The notes below the pieces were generated by a model, which saw only the letters and a program-made list of their open reading frames with translations, was not told the DNA's origin and ran no database searches. Positions 9,501 through 11,712 of a DNA stretch of 11,712 nt are shown here, one piece after another. Position 1 is the first letter of the stretch; each line of letters begins with the position of its first letter. Position numbers and translations under genes: made by a program. This DNA is from an uncultured Bacteroidota bacterium (lineage in GTDB: Bacteria > Bacteroidota > Bacteroidia > Flavobacteriales > Flavobacteriaceae), in the NCBI GenBank assembly GCA_903879875.1, contig CAIRNC010000485.1, positions 1-11,712 of the forward strand, given 5' to 3'.

Positions 9501-10068
9501 AACAATAGCGAATTTTATGATATCCTGGAACAGTCGGTGAAGTTGAAATTTGAATTGTACATCCAATTGCTGCAAGCGCTGGTTTTTTTTCTAAATTACA
9601 AAATGTAATTTGATTGTATTGACTTCCGTCATTAATATGAATGTATCTAGCTGCGAAATAATTACTAAAATTTAATTGCGTTACAACATTATAACTACCC
9701 GTTACTTCTACAATAGTGCCAGTACCAATATCGCCTGAAGTAAACTGAAAACCACTAAAAGTAACATAGTTTCCTGAAATTGTTATGTCATTGGTTCCGT
9801 TTAAAAACACACCACCAGGAGTGGCGGCCTTCACCGTTACATTACTTTTACTGATAGACAAAGTATTGTTAAGATAAGTGCCATTAGCAAGAATAAGTAC
9901 GTCACCAGCGGCTGCATTATTAATTGCAGTTTGCAAAGCGGCTACACTAGTTACAGTAATAGTTGTAGCATTTACAGCAACAGAAGTCAATAAATGCATC
10001 GCAAAAACACTAAATAGTAAGAATACTCTTTTAGAAAATATACTTTTTGTGGGTTGGTTGTATTTCAT
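577..10068 (-). CDS. giant T9SS-secreted multi-modular polysaccharide lyase (PL6 plus second jelly-roll lyase-like domain)
   Basis: A 3163-residue extracellular protein, predicted to cleave an acidic (uronic acid) polysaccharide by beta-elimination. Layout by residue: signal peptide 1-34; PL6 beta-helix 35-460; Ig-like 481-583; two 72-residue Ig-like repeats 588-728; jelly-roll with lyase-type motifs 729-1000; bacterial Ig module 1003-1083; three more 72-residue repeats 1084-1295; carbohydrate-binding-like jelly roll 1303-1490; FN3 1495-1612; FN3 with nested jelly roll 1616-1878; beta-rich repetitive region 1886-2360; duplicated Ig unit 2363-2631; PKD/Ig-like 2633-2786; three 97-residue repeats 2791-3073; T9SS type A sorting domain 3079-3163. 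Single-domain PL6 enzymes are typically several hundred residues, so most of this chain is non-catalytic spacer or binding modules. The ATG is followed directly by a good signal peptide and preceded by AT-rich DNA with a promoter, so the start is well supported. The frame is open to a terminator. Substrate (alginate, chondroitin/dermatan or other) is not decidable from sequence alone. Confidence 0.93.
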   Translation of the reverse strand: MKYNQPTKSIFSKRVFLLFSVFAMHLLTSVAVNATTITVTSVAALQTAINNAAAGDVLILANGTYLNNTLSISKSNVTVKAATPGGVFLNGTNDITISGNYVTFSGFQFTSGDIGTGTIVEVTGSYNVVTQLNFSNYFAARYIHINDGSQYNQITFCNLEKKPALAAIGCTIQISTSPTVPGYHKIRYCSFQNYYGVGGDNGNEPIRIGLGSERDNVSRTIVERCYFNNTGDGDSESVSVKSGENTIRFCTFTNQQNAMLCFRNGANNIAYSNFFINAGGIRVKEANNIYCYNNYFYNSGDGTNANAVTLLYVSNSIYANVLNNVNFIHNTFVDCSSIDMGGTGATSNTWANNIFKKSSGSIFTNANSGTTWIGNIRSGTLGISNTSGMSNAVDPLLITNTDAYFGLSSTSPAIDAASSSYPSILDIANIDDDPALAYDISGQARPSLTTSKDVGADEYTTGTTSNRPLAVTDAGPNYLGGPSITVSTQPSAASVCSGSTTSFSASSTSTLSPTTVQWQRSSNSGTTWTNISANLDAATTYSGFTTETLVLTGSLSTINNYQYKAVFTNTIGSVDSNVVTLTVITTALPTGSATKTICGAATVASLTGYAGTALQWYTASTGGTALDVATILTTGNYYVSQTLNGCESARKTVAVTVTSPAPVASSLLLCTGSTVSNLTATGTALKWYATASGGGVMSSSTVLSTTTYYVSQTISACESSRTAVSVVIYSPASMPLLNADGPGNTYELITSVLAPCQGVAAVEAPDMLDGSVVGTHPTFGRHIAEVMDNDLGKYVFEFYSHVAQDNDITGGLDRERVEIKTYGGSTDNLKGVLGETVTYKWRFKVPTGFQPSSNFTHIHQVKAVDGDDSSPLFTLTPRYGTPNTLQLLYVQDSNTSADTKAEVNLSLFENTWVEAIETIKIGTGTTGTYTITIKKVSDGTTILSYSSNAIQTIRTAVTDPATTGKVANSFIRPKWGIYRSLLDSARLRDDSMRFSDISISEIIPPTVVLTANTDGTVSVSGVAAVGTTVTAKFPDGTTVTGDTGLGGAYGPITSGVLISSGNVVVTYVLSGNTSPEATGQFTTLPVVSNQSFCTSATVANLVVTGTMIKWYAGASGGSVLTTTAALATGTYYVTQTVNGLESVRTAVMININTTALPTASPQSLCGSVTVASLTATGTALKWYSAATGGSELATSTALSTGTYYVSQTLNSCESSRTSVAVTVNITGLPTANAQAICNSGTVANLTATGTALKWYTASTGGSALATSTALTARTYYVSQTLNSCESARVSSVVTLPTCILSKQVIGEQTYHDGGFEGQSGVLGTTVQTATNNTWRSSTSSGVATVVGVFNTSTPRSGNTYLTQTLNAVTPAIGAAGYSKSAFGSNPTTNVAKWVTFYYKPTPGVTQTTNNLQIKGGYVYTDNASSPATQQVYGATVLVPSSTSYTKYSKAVALPANLGTSSNTQLALYLKSVAGGVVSVDVDDIVIYDGTAEDVTAPNAPASASVGNVTATGLNVNWTAPTTGGLDGGGYVVVRYASNPNADNDPNVNGIYAIGNTITNGTGSLVGTVVYIGTGTSFTDNSLESSTSYYYKVYAVDKAFNYSLETMATGTTSGPLALPVAAAATAITATGFTANWGAVSNASSYDLYVYNANTQSNIAAWTFPSSWAAATGIAAIADIANSNNTSATITQSSGTVTAGDGSGGVGTYSISGASWYSNPNKYWEIQVNTLGYRNIKVSSKLFSTAPKDFKLQYKIGSAGSYADVDNGAFVCASNWTTGVLSNLALPVACDNAASVYLRWINYTNTDFNTGLAMTGGTARLDDIYISGGVLTPQSGSPISISGTSSAVSGLSIGTYYYDVIATGSGYTSSAKSNLITVLVSIPQSVADYKSVGDANTSSATNWQYYNGISWITATTAPSSANNITISSGNTVSLGTNFTVNSGKAITVNGTINLAGYLVSGSGSFSLSSGASIKLGDNTSLASAITTNNKTFDVAANYFYDGTIAQTTASLPTGTLTGNVTVSNTVGVTMAAALKINSPGTLEVTATGKLLFGDGNVVSATIGSGTFTYTGTGGFIVATGATLVITSSKGICLGTTNGNIKNSGTRTFNSGVNYIFAKNDGANAITMGTSFGSPEISATLGINNLMINNPLGVYLPGAISTNAGEYTPDVDITVNGVLNFVSGKLIANNGISSVPQTTGTKTVTIGTAGSITGASSGTGWVIGNLKKTTASAASPSFNYTIGDATNYLPLALTFSGATSATGGLTARINAGDTSIAGSGIDNTKSINRTWTLTNSNLAGFTSYNAIFTYAIQDLDSNALPQSFAALLYNGASWTNLATSGTPTSTNFSASSITGFGDFAIGQVCTNPTFGGTISGTQSFCSLSNSAAFASNALPSGHTGNLEYKWQSSTDNITFTDIAGATASNYTAPSGLTATAYYKRLARVDCQSDWIDAVPSNVITVTVITIAAPTASAQTFCNDTIVSDLVATGTILKWYDVPNNGTALTSSTAIDSGTYYVSQTLNSCEGARRSVAVTVNANPTFGGTIVGTQSLCSPANPAAFSSSASASGQTGTLEYQWQSSTNNINFTDIDGAIATIYNAPSGLTETTFYKRLARVSCKSDWIDAAESNVISVTVNPVLTPTFNQVNPICFGETLSALPTTANNNISGSWSPAINSAATTTYNFTPSNQCSLSTTMTIVVKHSLAGTISANQTITWNVEPDAITLTNSSGAVQWQSSSNGVSFSNINGATGTTLLGSTIGALTSKKYFRAIVNDGGCGNVTSEVHTVTIITTTNIKPSLCGTTLSAMNTQILAIIYPSAQMYRFQVSNGSNVNTYETIKYNFDLTKIAGTTYATTYDIRVAVKINGVWGNYGTSCDVTTPSLSSNTILTTKLQSDFCGATLATLDTKIAAATIFNATGYRFEIKIGGVTTVYDSAAYNFRLADAGLAAYGTTYTIRVAALVGGVYGNYGVSCNVSTPVLVTNTVPTTTIHPSFCGVTLASLDTKIAAVMVTGATKGRFEITIAGGSPVVYEVAAYNFKLSQTGVAVLYNTDYSIRVAALVGGVWGNYGASCTVTTPTPIIARLKAKSFNVSAYPNPFVAAFNLNLETPNKEDVTIAVYDMMGRQIENKVINANEIENTSLGQNYSIGVYNVIVSQGMNIETVRLVKN
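580..834 (-). other. T9SS type A C-terminal sorting domain
   Basis: Residues 3079-3163. It has the pattern FNVSAYPNPF at the start, then VTIAVYDMMGRQ, and GVYNVIVSQG followed by ETVRLVKN at the C-terminus. This is the standard type A sorting signal, recognised by the type IX secretion machinery and removed when cargo is released or attached to surface lipopolysaccharide. It indicates that the lyase acts outside the cell or on its surface. Confidence 0.92.
850..1698 (-). repeat. three tandem 97-aa repeats before the sorting domain
   Basis: Residues 2791-3073. Three copies, each with CG-TL near the start (C2796, C2893, C2990; spacing exactly 97, i.e. 291 bases), YRFE or RFE in the middle, YNF-L, then T-Y-IRVA-L--GV-GNYG-SC near the end (C2871, C2968, C3067). 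The two Cys about 75 residues apart in each copy suggest a disulfide per repeat. I recall this FN3-like module just upstream of the sorting domain in many Flavobacterium T9SS proteins. Function unknown. Confidence 0.8.
1711..2172 (-). other. PKD/Ig-like spacer domains
   Basis: Residues 2633-2786. The first (PTFNQVNPICFGETLSALP, later TTYNFTPSNQC) is the small PKD-like module common in flavobacterial surface proteins, with one Cys near each end. The second (2698-2786) has VQWQSSSNGVSFSNINGA and KKYFRAIV-DGGC, an Ig-like pattern. Structural spacers are likely. Confidence 0.6.
2176..2982 (-). repeat. duplicated Ig unit flanking a sixth 72-aa repeat
   Basis: Residues 2363-2460 and 2534-2631 are two closely similar Ig-like domains. 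Both start NPTFGGTI-GTQS-C, contain EY-WQSST-NI-FTDI-GA, and end YKRLARV-C-SDWIDA. Their starts lie 171 residues apart (Asn2364, Asn2535). Between them (2465-2532) sits a sixth copy of the 72-residue repeat, with C2474 and C2521. The arrangement looks like duplication of a two-domain block of about 171 residues. Confidence 0.8.
2989..4413 (-). other. long beta-rich repetitive stalk region
   Basis: Residues 1886-2360, rich in Thr, Ser, Gly, Asn and Ala, with almost no charge or Cys. Strand-turn patterns recur: ITISSGNTVSLG, ITVNGTINLAG, GTLEVTATGKLLFGDG, DITVNGVLNF-SGKL. They look like a beta-solenoid or autotransporter-passenger-type stack. The last part (SINRTWTLTNSN to FGDFAIGQ) is a module often found at the end of such stretches. 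It is probably structural. No catalytic motif is seen. Confidence 0.6.
4435..5223 (-). other. fibronectin III domain split by a nested jelly roll
   Basis: Residues 1616-1878. The first FN3 half (LPVAAAATAITATGFTANWGAV, SYDLYVYN) ends near 1650. A roughly 175-residue insertion follows: WTFPSSW, then WEIQVNTLGYRNIKVSSKL, and LDDIYISGG at the end, a beta-sandwich pattern. FN3 then resumes with GSPISISGTSSAVSGLSIGTYYYDV. The nested arrangement appears in other flavobacterial secreted proteins as I recall; the inserted sandwich may bind glycan or metal. Confidence 0.65.
5233..5586 (-). other. fibronectin type III domain
   Basis: Residues 1495-1612. APNAPASASVGNVTATGLNVNW is followed by a long central loop (DNDPNVNG, a possible cation-binding turn) and then SLESSTSYYYKVYAVD, the classical FN3 final strands. 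It is a spacer between the carbohydrate-binding-like module and the next, interrupted FN3 domain. Confidence 0.75.
5599..6162 (-). other. carbohydrate-binding-like jelly roll
   Basis: Residues about 1303-1490. It starts YHDGGFEGQSG, with a middle containing WRSS, TPRSGNTYLTQTL and WVTFYYKP, and ends VSVDVDDIVIYDGT. The opening D-x-G-F-E and the closing V-D-D-I-x-I-Y are typical of galactose-binding-like or CBM4/9/22-like beta-sandwiches. Such domains usually bind glycans next to a catalytic module. Ligand is unknown. Assignment is by fold pattern only. Confidence 0.6.
6184..6819 (-). repeat. tandem 72-aa Ig-like repeats, copies 3-5
   Basis: Residues 1084-1295, three further copies of the module at 588-728. 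First-Cys positions C1093, C1165 and C1237 are again exactly 72 residues apart. Copies 4 and 5 keep the second Cys in SCES(S/A)R; copy 3 reads NGLESVR and has lost it. At DNA level copies 4 and 5 share long near-identical stretches, for example around 6212-6250 and 6427-6470 on the plus strand. This points to recent duplication or gene conversion. Confidence 0.85.
6820..7062 (-). other. bacterial Ig-like module
   Basis: Residues about 1003-1083, directly after the second lyase-like domain. It carries the pattern VSVSGVA-VGTTVTAKFPDGT-VTG, then AYGPITSG, typical of bacterial Ig modules of adhesins. It is probably a linker domain and has no catalytic residues. Confidence 0.6.
7069..7884 (-). 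other. second catalytic-type jelly-roll domain with PL7-like three-motif layout
   Basis: Residues about 729-1000. I see three motifs in the order and spacing expected of the concanavalin-A-like lyase fold (PL7 and relatives): DRERVEIK (813-820, compare R-x-E-x-R), THIHQVKA (856-863, compare Q-I-H), and RPKWGIYRS (972-980, compare Y-F-K-x-G-x-Y). Candidate catalytic residues are His857 or His859 and Tyr978. The domain closes with LRDDSMRFSDISISE, a typical last-strand pattern. I recall similar stand-alone domains in fungal and bacterial secreted proteins, but I cannot assign a numbered lyase family. It could be a lyase of unclassified family or a carbohydrate-binding jelly roll derived from one. 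Confidence 0.6.
7885..8307 (-). repeat. tandem 72-aa Ig-like repeats, copies 1-2
   Basis: Residues 588-728. Two copies of an Ig-like module of flavobacterial surface proteins, each with Cys near the start (C598, C670), a (Q/K)WY-x-x-x-x-GG core, YYVSQT, then CES(A/S)R near the end. The Cys-to-Cys spacing between copies is exactly 72 residues (216 bases). The conserved Cys pair within each copy suggests a disulfide. The array sits directly before the second lyase-like domain and probably acts as a rigid spacer or binding surface. Confidence 0.8.
8689..9966 (-). other. PL6 (chondroitinase B-like) catalytic beta-helix
   Basis: Residues about 35-460. The domain opens with the usual right-handed parallel beta-helix start (TSVAALQTAINNAAAGD, then LANGTY) and continues as a run of N-x-I-x-x-(N/C)-x-F rungs. 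The family's catalytic core is recognisable. NEPIRIG (203-209) is followed by GDSESVSVKSGEN (233-245). Lys241 aligns with the chondroitinase B general base Lys250, and Glu236 with the calcium ligand Glu245. Asp234 sits at the Glu243 position. FRNG (262-265) follows, with Arg263 as the equivalent of general acid Arg271. The family usually has RHG here, so His is replaced by Asn. It ends near DVGADEYT, a common close of these helices. Only one beta-helix is present, unlike two-domain PL6 members. Alignment is from memory of the family; the residue pairing with chondroitinase B is inferred. Confidence 0.85.
9967..10068 (-). other. Sec signal peptide of the giant lyase
   Basis: Residues 1-34: a basic n-region (Lys2, Lys8, Lys13, Arg14), a hydrophobic core VFLLFSVFAMHLLTSVAV, and a likely signal peptidase I site after AVNA, before TTITV. 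This is the Sec export step that T9SS cargo requires before outer-membrane passage. Confidence 0.9.
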
Positions 10069-10148
10069 TTTAGAATTTTAAATGATTGTAATGATTAATT
10101 TTTAACTTAGAAATATCGATAAATTTTATTTTTTAATTCATATAAAAT

Positions 10149-10178
10149 CAAAAATATATCCGTGACATACTTTTCAAA
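10149..10178 (-). promoter_or_regulatory. Bacteroidota-type promoter of the giant lyase gene
   Basis: On the minus strand TTTG (10178-10175) is followed after 18 bases by TATTTTTG (10156-10149). This fits the Bacteroidota consensus TTTG, about 19 bases, TAnnTTTG. Transcription would start near 10143, giving a leader of about 75 bases before the ATG at 10068. The leader is AT-rich with no Shine-Dalgarno motif, which is normal in the group. Motif match only; in such AT-rich DNA chance matches occur. Confidence 0.55.
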
Positions 10179-10216
10179 AAAAATAACATTGATTTTAAAA
10201 TTTAGTTTCAAAAATC

Positions 10217-10243
10217 CAAATCTAAAATTTAATTAAAGTCCAA
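10217..10243 (-). promoter_or_regulatory. possible second upstream promoter
   Basis: A second minus-strand match, TAGATTTG (10224-10217), lies about 65 bases upstream of the first, with TTG at 10243-10241 after 16 bases. The spacing is shorter than consensus, so this is weaker than the proximal promoter. It might serve as an alternative start for the lyase gene. Confidence 0.25.
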
Positions 10244-10293
10244 TTATCCGAATTAAGGTATAAAATTGTCTTAGTTAATTTATCGAAAAATAA

Positions 10294-10628
10294 TTTAAAG
10301 ATAATCGTGAAAAGAATTGGGTCTAATCACAAAATTTATTAGTTGATGGTAAAATAGGCCACAAGCTATATAGCGAAAAAATGACTATATATAATACCCA
10401 AAATTAGTTTGATAGATGAAATAAATAGGAATAAGAAGATAGATGGAGATTAATTGAACTGGTTCAAAAATGGAGTGAATGCCTCATCAAACCTAAAAAC
10501 ACACTATGTTAATTCCACGATAAGAGATAAACAACAATTTATTCGTTCGATATTCCCTGAAAAATTTGAATATGATAAAAAAATGTCGAACTACTAGAAT
10601 TAATGACATTTTGTATTTATATTGCTGA
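10294..10628 (+). pseudogene. decayed C-terminal fragment of a serine site-specific recombinase
   Basis: Three pieces of one protein read in three frames. Frame 1 (about 10294-10404): SQNLLVDGKIGHKLYSEKM, preceded by an in-frame TAA at 10324. Frame 2 (about 10398-10582): LIDEINRNKKIDGD, a TAA at 10451, then LNWFKNGVN, SNLKTHYVN, RDKQQFIRSIFPEKFEYD. Frame 3 (10584-10628): CRTTRINDILYLYC then TGA. The order matches the C-terminal coiled-coil and tail of recombinase-family proteins of Bacteroidota, whose usual tail is SIFPEKL-F---K-RT-R-N. The last shift lies in a run of seven A (10577-10583). The catalytic N-terminal domain is absent, so this is a dead remnant. Family assignment rests on recalled motifs. 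Confidence 0.65.
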
Positions 10629-10650
10629 TTTACAATGATTAAAAAAATAA

Positions 10651-10890
10651 AAATGCGGAAAAATATCGAAAAAAAATCGACCTGTACACTTTAGAAAATC
10701 AGGAAAAAGAATAGAAACATTATTCTCTAAGCTATGTGACCAATTTATGATTAGAAGTAATTATACTAAATCTTTTCAAGGATTTAAAACAAAAATTGTA
10801 GCAAAAATAACAGCTTTAACTTTAGTCCAATTCATCAATAAATTTATTTTTCAAAGACCAACCAACAATATTAAAACACAAATAATTTAA
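10651..10890 (+). pseudogene. C-terminal fragment of an IS982-like transposase
   Basis: The open frame ends at TAA (10888-10890) and includes FRKSGKRIETLFSKLCDQF, MIRSNYTKSFQGFKTK, IVAKITALTLVQFINKF and RPTNNIKT. This is the conserved C-terminal block (FRK-RKRIETLFSQLCDQFMI-RNYAKS) of a DDE transposase common in Bacteroidota and, as I recall, classed with IS982. About 66 of the roughly 280-300 residues remain; the DDE aspartates and everything upstream are missing, and a stop (TAA, 10648-10650) precedes the frame. The catalytic Glu of the block (IET) is retained. It follows the recombinase remnant within about 25-60 bases on the same strand, so it may have landed in that gene's 3' end. Confidence 0.75.
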
Positions 10891-11098
10891 TTACACCCTA
10901 CGGGTTTAATTGACAAACTGTTTCTCCAAAAAAATCAAAAAAATATGCAAGTAGATTTTTGGAGATTTTATAAAAATAAACTAATATATTATTTCTAAAA
11001 ACTTATAAAAAAATTTAGATGTTTTTATCTATAAAAAAGATATAAAATTGATTCCAAATCGAATAAAAAGTTAGATTTTTTATCTGAATATTGTACAT
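10891..11098. other. AT-rich intergenic DNA after the transposase remnant
   Basis: No coding frame is recognised. The stretch contains ACCCTACGGGT (10904-10914), a possible end motif of the insertion element, the inverted repeat at 10923-10965, and a near-direct repeat (TTAGATGTTTTTATCT at 11015-11030; TTAGATTTTTTATCT at 11071-11085). No second copy of a terminal repeat was found on the left side of the remnant, so element borders remain undefined. Confidence 0.4.
10923..10965. repeat. inverted repeat, 10-bp arms
   Basis: TCTCCAAAAA (10923-10932) pairs perfectly with TTTTTGGAGA (10956-10965) around a 23-base loop. It lies just beyond the transposase fragment. It may be a weak terminator or a leftover of the mobile element's end. 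The plus-strand sequence after it (TTTTATAAAAA) gives only a short T-run. Confidence 0.45.
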
Positions 11099-11131
11099 GA
11101 AACTCTGAGAAATCAGGGTTTTTTCGTTTTT
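11099..11131 (+). terminator. Rho-independent terminator with GAAA tetraloop
   Basis: AACTCTGA (11101-11108) pairs with TCAGGGTT (11113-11120), with one T-G wobble, around a GAAA tetraloop. Two more pairs are possible outside. A T-run follows at once (11119-11124, then again 11127-11131). This is a textbook plus-strand terminator. The only plus-strand coding DNA upstream in view is the recombinase and transposase wreckage, so it may be the terminator of a lost gene. Confidence 0.8.
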
Positions 11132-11216
11132 ATTACTCCCTTGTCTTCATCAAAATGAAATCAAATTCAAAAAAACAACTGATTTTTACTTTTAATAAAC
11201 AATTCTGTTTTTAAAG

Positions 11217-11266
11217 ACGATTTCAATATGACTATAATCTACTTTTATTGAAATTGTATTTTTTTT
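11217..11266 (+). terminator. second plus-strand terminator-like hairpin
   Basis: ACGATTTCAATA (11217-11228) pairs with TATTGAAATTGT (11246-11257), a 12-bp stem with one G-T wobble and a 17-base loop. It is followed by A and then eight T (11259-11266). The stem is AT-rich and so weaker than the one at 11099-11131. The 85 bases between the two hairpins contain no convincing ORF. Confidence 0.5.
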
Positions 11267-11329
11267 AATTTTTAATAGCTGCAATTGAGGTAATTATTTC
11301 TGTAAAACTCATGGATTTACTGTATGTTA

Positions 11330-11363
11330 TTTAAAAGTAATATACCATTTTATTACTTTTAAA
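11330..11363. promoter_or_regulatory. perfect inverted repeat upstream of the last gene
   Basis: TTTAAAAGTAATA (11330-11342) and TATTACTTTTAAA (11351-11363) form perfect 13-base arms around an 8-base centre (TACCATTT). The repeat lies about 67 bases before the ATG at 11430, where a promoter or operator is expected. It has no T-run after it on the plus strand, so a regulator-binding site is more likely than a terminator. The site is AT-rich and its binding partner is unknown. Confidence 0.4.
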
Positions 11364-11429
11364 AGCAAGTTTAATCGTGGCATAGATATTGAATAGAACA
11401 AAATTTATTAACACTATAACCACCCTATT

Positions 11430-11712
11430 ATGAAAACAATTTCTGCAACTCGTATACTCAGTTTATTGGCATTTTTATTATTAATAGCACCTTTTTATGA
11501 TCATTGTAATGGGAAACGATTAATTGATAAAACTCTAGAACAAGTTAATACTTCAGCTGATACAATCCAAAGTAAAATTGTCGATTCTATTTCTGAAAAA
11601 GCACCGCTTGTTTCAAATGATTCAATCAAAAAAAAGGAAATTGAAGTAACTCCTTTTTACGAAAGAGCCTATGATTTTATAGATGATGCTGAAAGTGAAA
11701 ACGCCTTTGAAA
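11430..11712 (+). CDS. hypothetical protein with N-terminal membrane anchor, 3' end outside window
   Basis: ATG at 11430 opens a frame of 94 codons that runs off the window. It begins MKTISATRIL. Residues 9-22 (ILSLLAFLLLIAPF) form one hydrophobic segment after basic residues, so it is a signal anchor or first membrane helix. The segment after YDHCNGKR is polar and rich in Ser, Asp, Lys and Glu (residues 30-75), followed by PFYERAYDFIDD. Cys26 does not sit in a proper lipobox. I recall flavobacterial membrane proteins with a similar start but no function. There is no Shine-Dalgarno motif before the ATG, as usual for the group; composition and length support a real gene. Confidence 0.75.
   Translation, partial: MKTISATRILSLLAFLLLIAPFYDHCNGKRLIDKTLEQVNTSADTIQSKIVDSISEKAPLVSNDSIKKKEIEVTPFYERAYDFIDDAESENAFE

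Noticed and set aside
9878..10081. Plus-strand frame over the signal peptide region
   Set aside because: Antisense to the start of the lyase gene, which has a convincing signal peptide and upstream promoter.
10365..10374. Palindrome GCTATATAGC as an operator
   Set aside because: It falls inside the recombinase remnant, where it is explained by the codons for KLYS; ten bases is too short to call.

Overview
The window looks like chromosome of a Bacteroidota bacterium, most likely a Flavobacterium-like Flavobacteriaceae. Four things point there: a type IX secretion (T9SS) type A C-terminal sorting domain, many flavobacterial adhesion modules, A-rich translation starts without a Shine-Dalgarno motif, and a TTTG / TAnnTTTG type promoter. 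By eye, non-coding DNA is extremely AT-rich, while the main gene is clearly richer in G+C.

Layout. A small minus-strand ORF (20-196) encodes an unrecognised 58-residue protein with a membrane segment. After an intergenic stretch with no recognisable gene comes a strong minus-strand terminator (476-510). It closes one giant minus-strand gene (577-10068, 3163 residues) that fills about 80% of the window. Its product is a secreted, surface-sorted multi-modular polysaccharide lyase. In order it has: signal peptide; PL6 (chondroitinase B / alginate lyase) right-handed beta-helix; Ig-like domain; two 72-residue Ig-like repeats; a second probable catalytic beta-jelly-roll carrying the three-motif layout of the PL7-type lyase fold; a bacterial Ig module; three more 72-residue Ig-like repeats; a carbohydrate-binding-like jelly roll; a fibronectin III domain; a fibronectin III domain interrupted by another jelly roll; a long low-complexity beta-rich region; a duplicated Ig unit; three 97-residue repeats; and the T9SS sorting domain. 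A promoter of Bacteroidota type lies about 80 bases before the start codon, so the gene looks like a monocistronic unit. No SusC/SusD pair or other saccharide-utilisation gene is in view.

The right flank (10294-10890) is a graveyard of mobile DNA on the plus strand. It holds the decayed C-terminal part of a serine site-specific recombinase (frameshifts and stops), then the C-terminal third of an IS982-like transposase. Beyond lie several hairpins, including two good plus-strand terminators (11099-11131, 11217-11266) and a perfect AT-rich inverted repeat (11330-11363). The window ends inside a plus-strand gene (from 11430) for an unrecognised protein with an N-terminal membrane anchor.

The likely theme is extracellular breakdown of an acidic polysaccharide (alginate or another uronate polymer) by a large surface enzyme with two lyase-like modules, beside a plastic locus marked by dead recombinase and transposase pieces. 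The most interesting item is the second jelly-roll domain and its pairing with PL6 in one polypeptide. No new defence or RNA system is visible.
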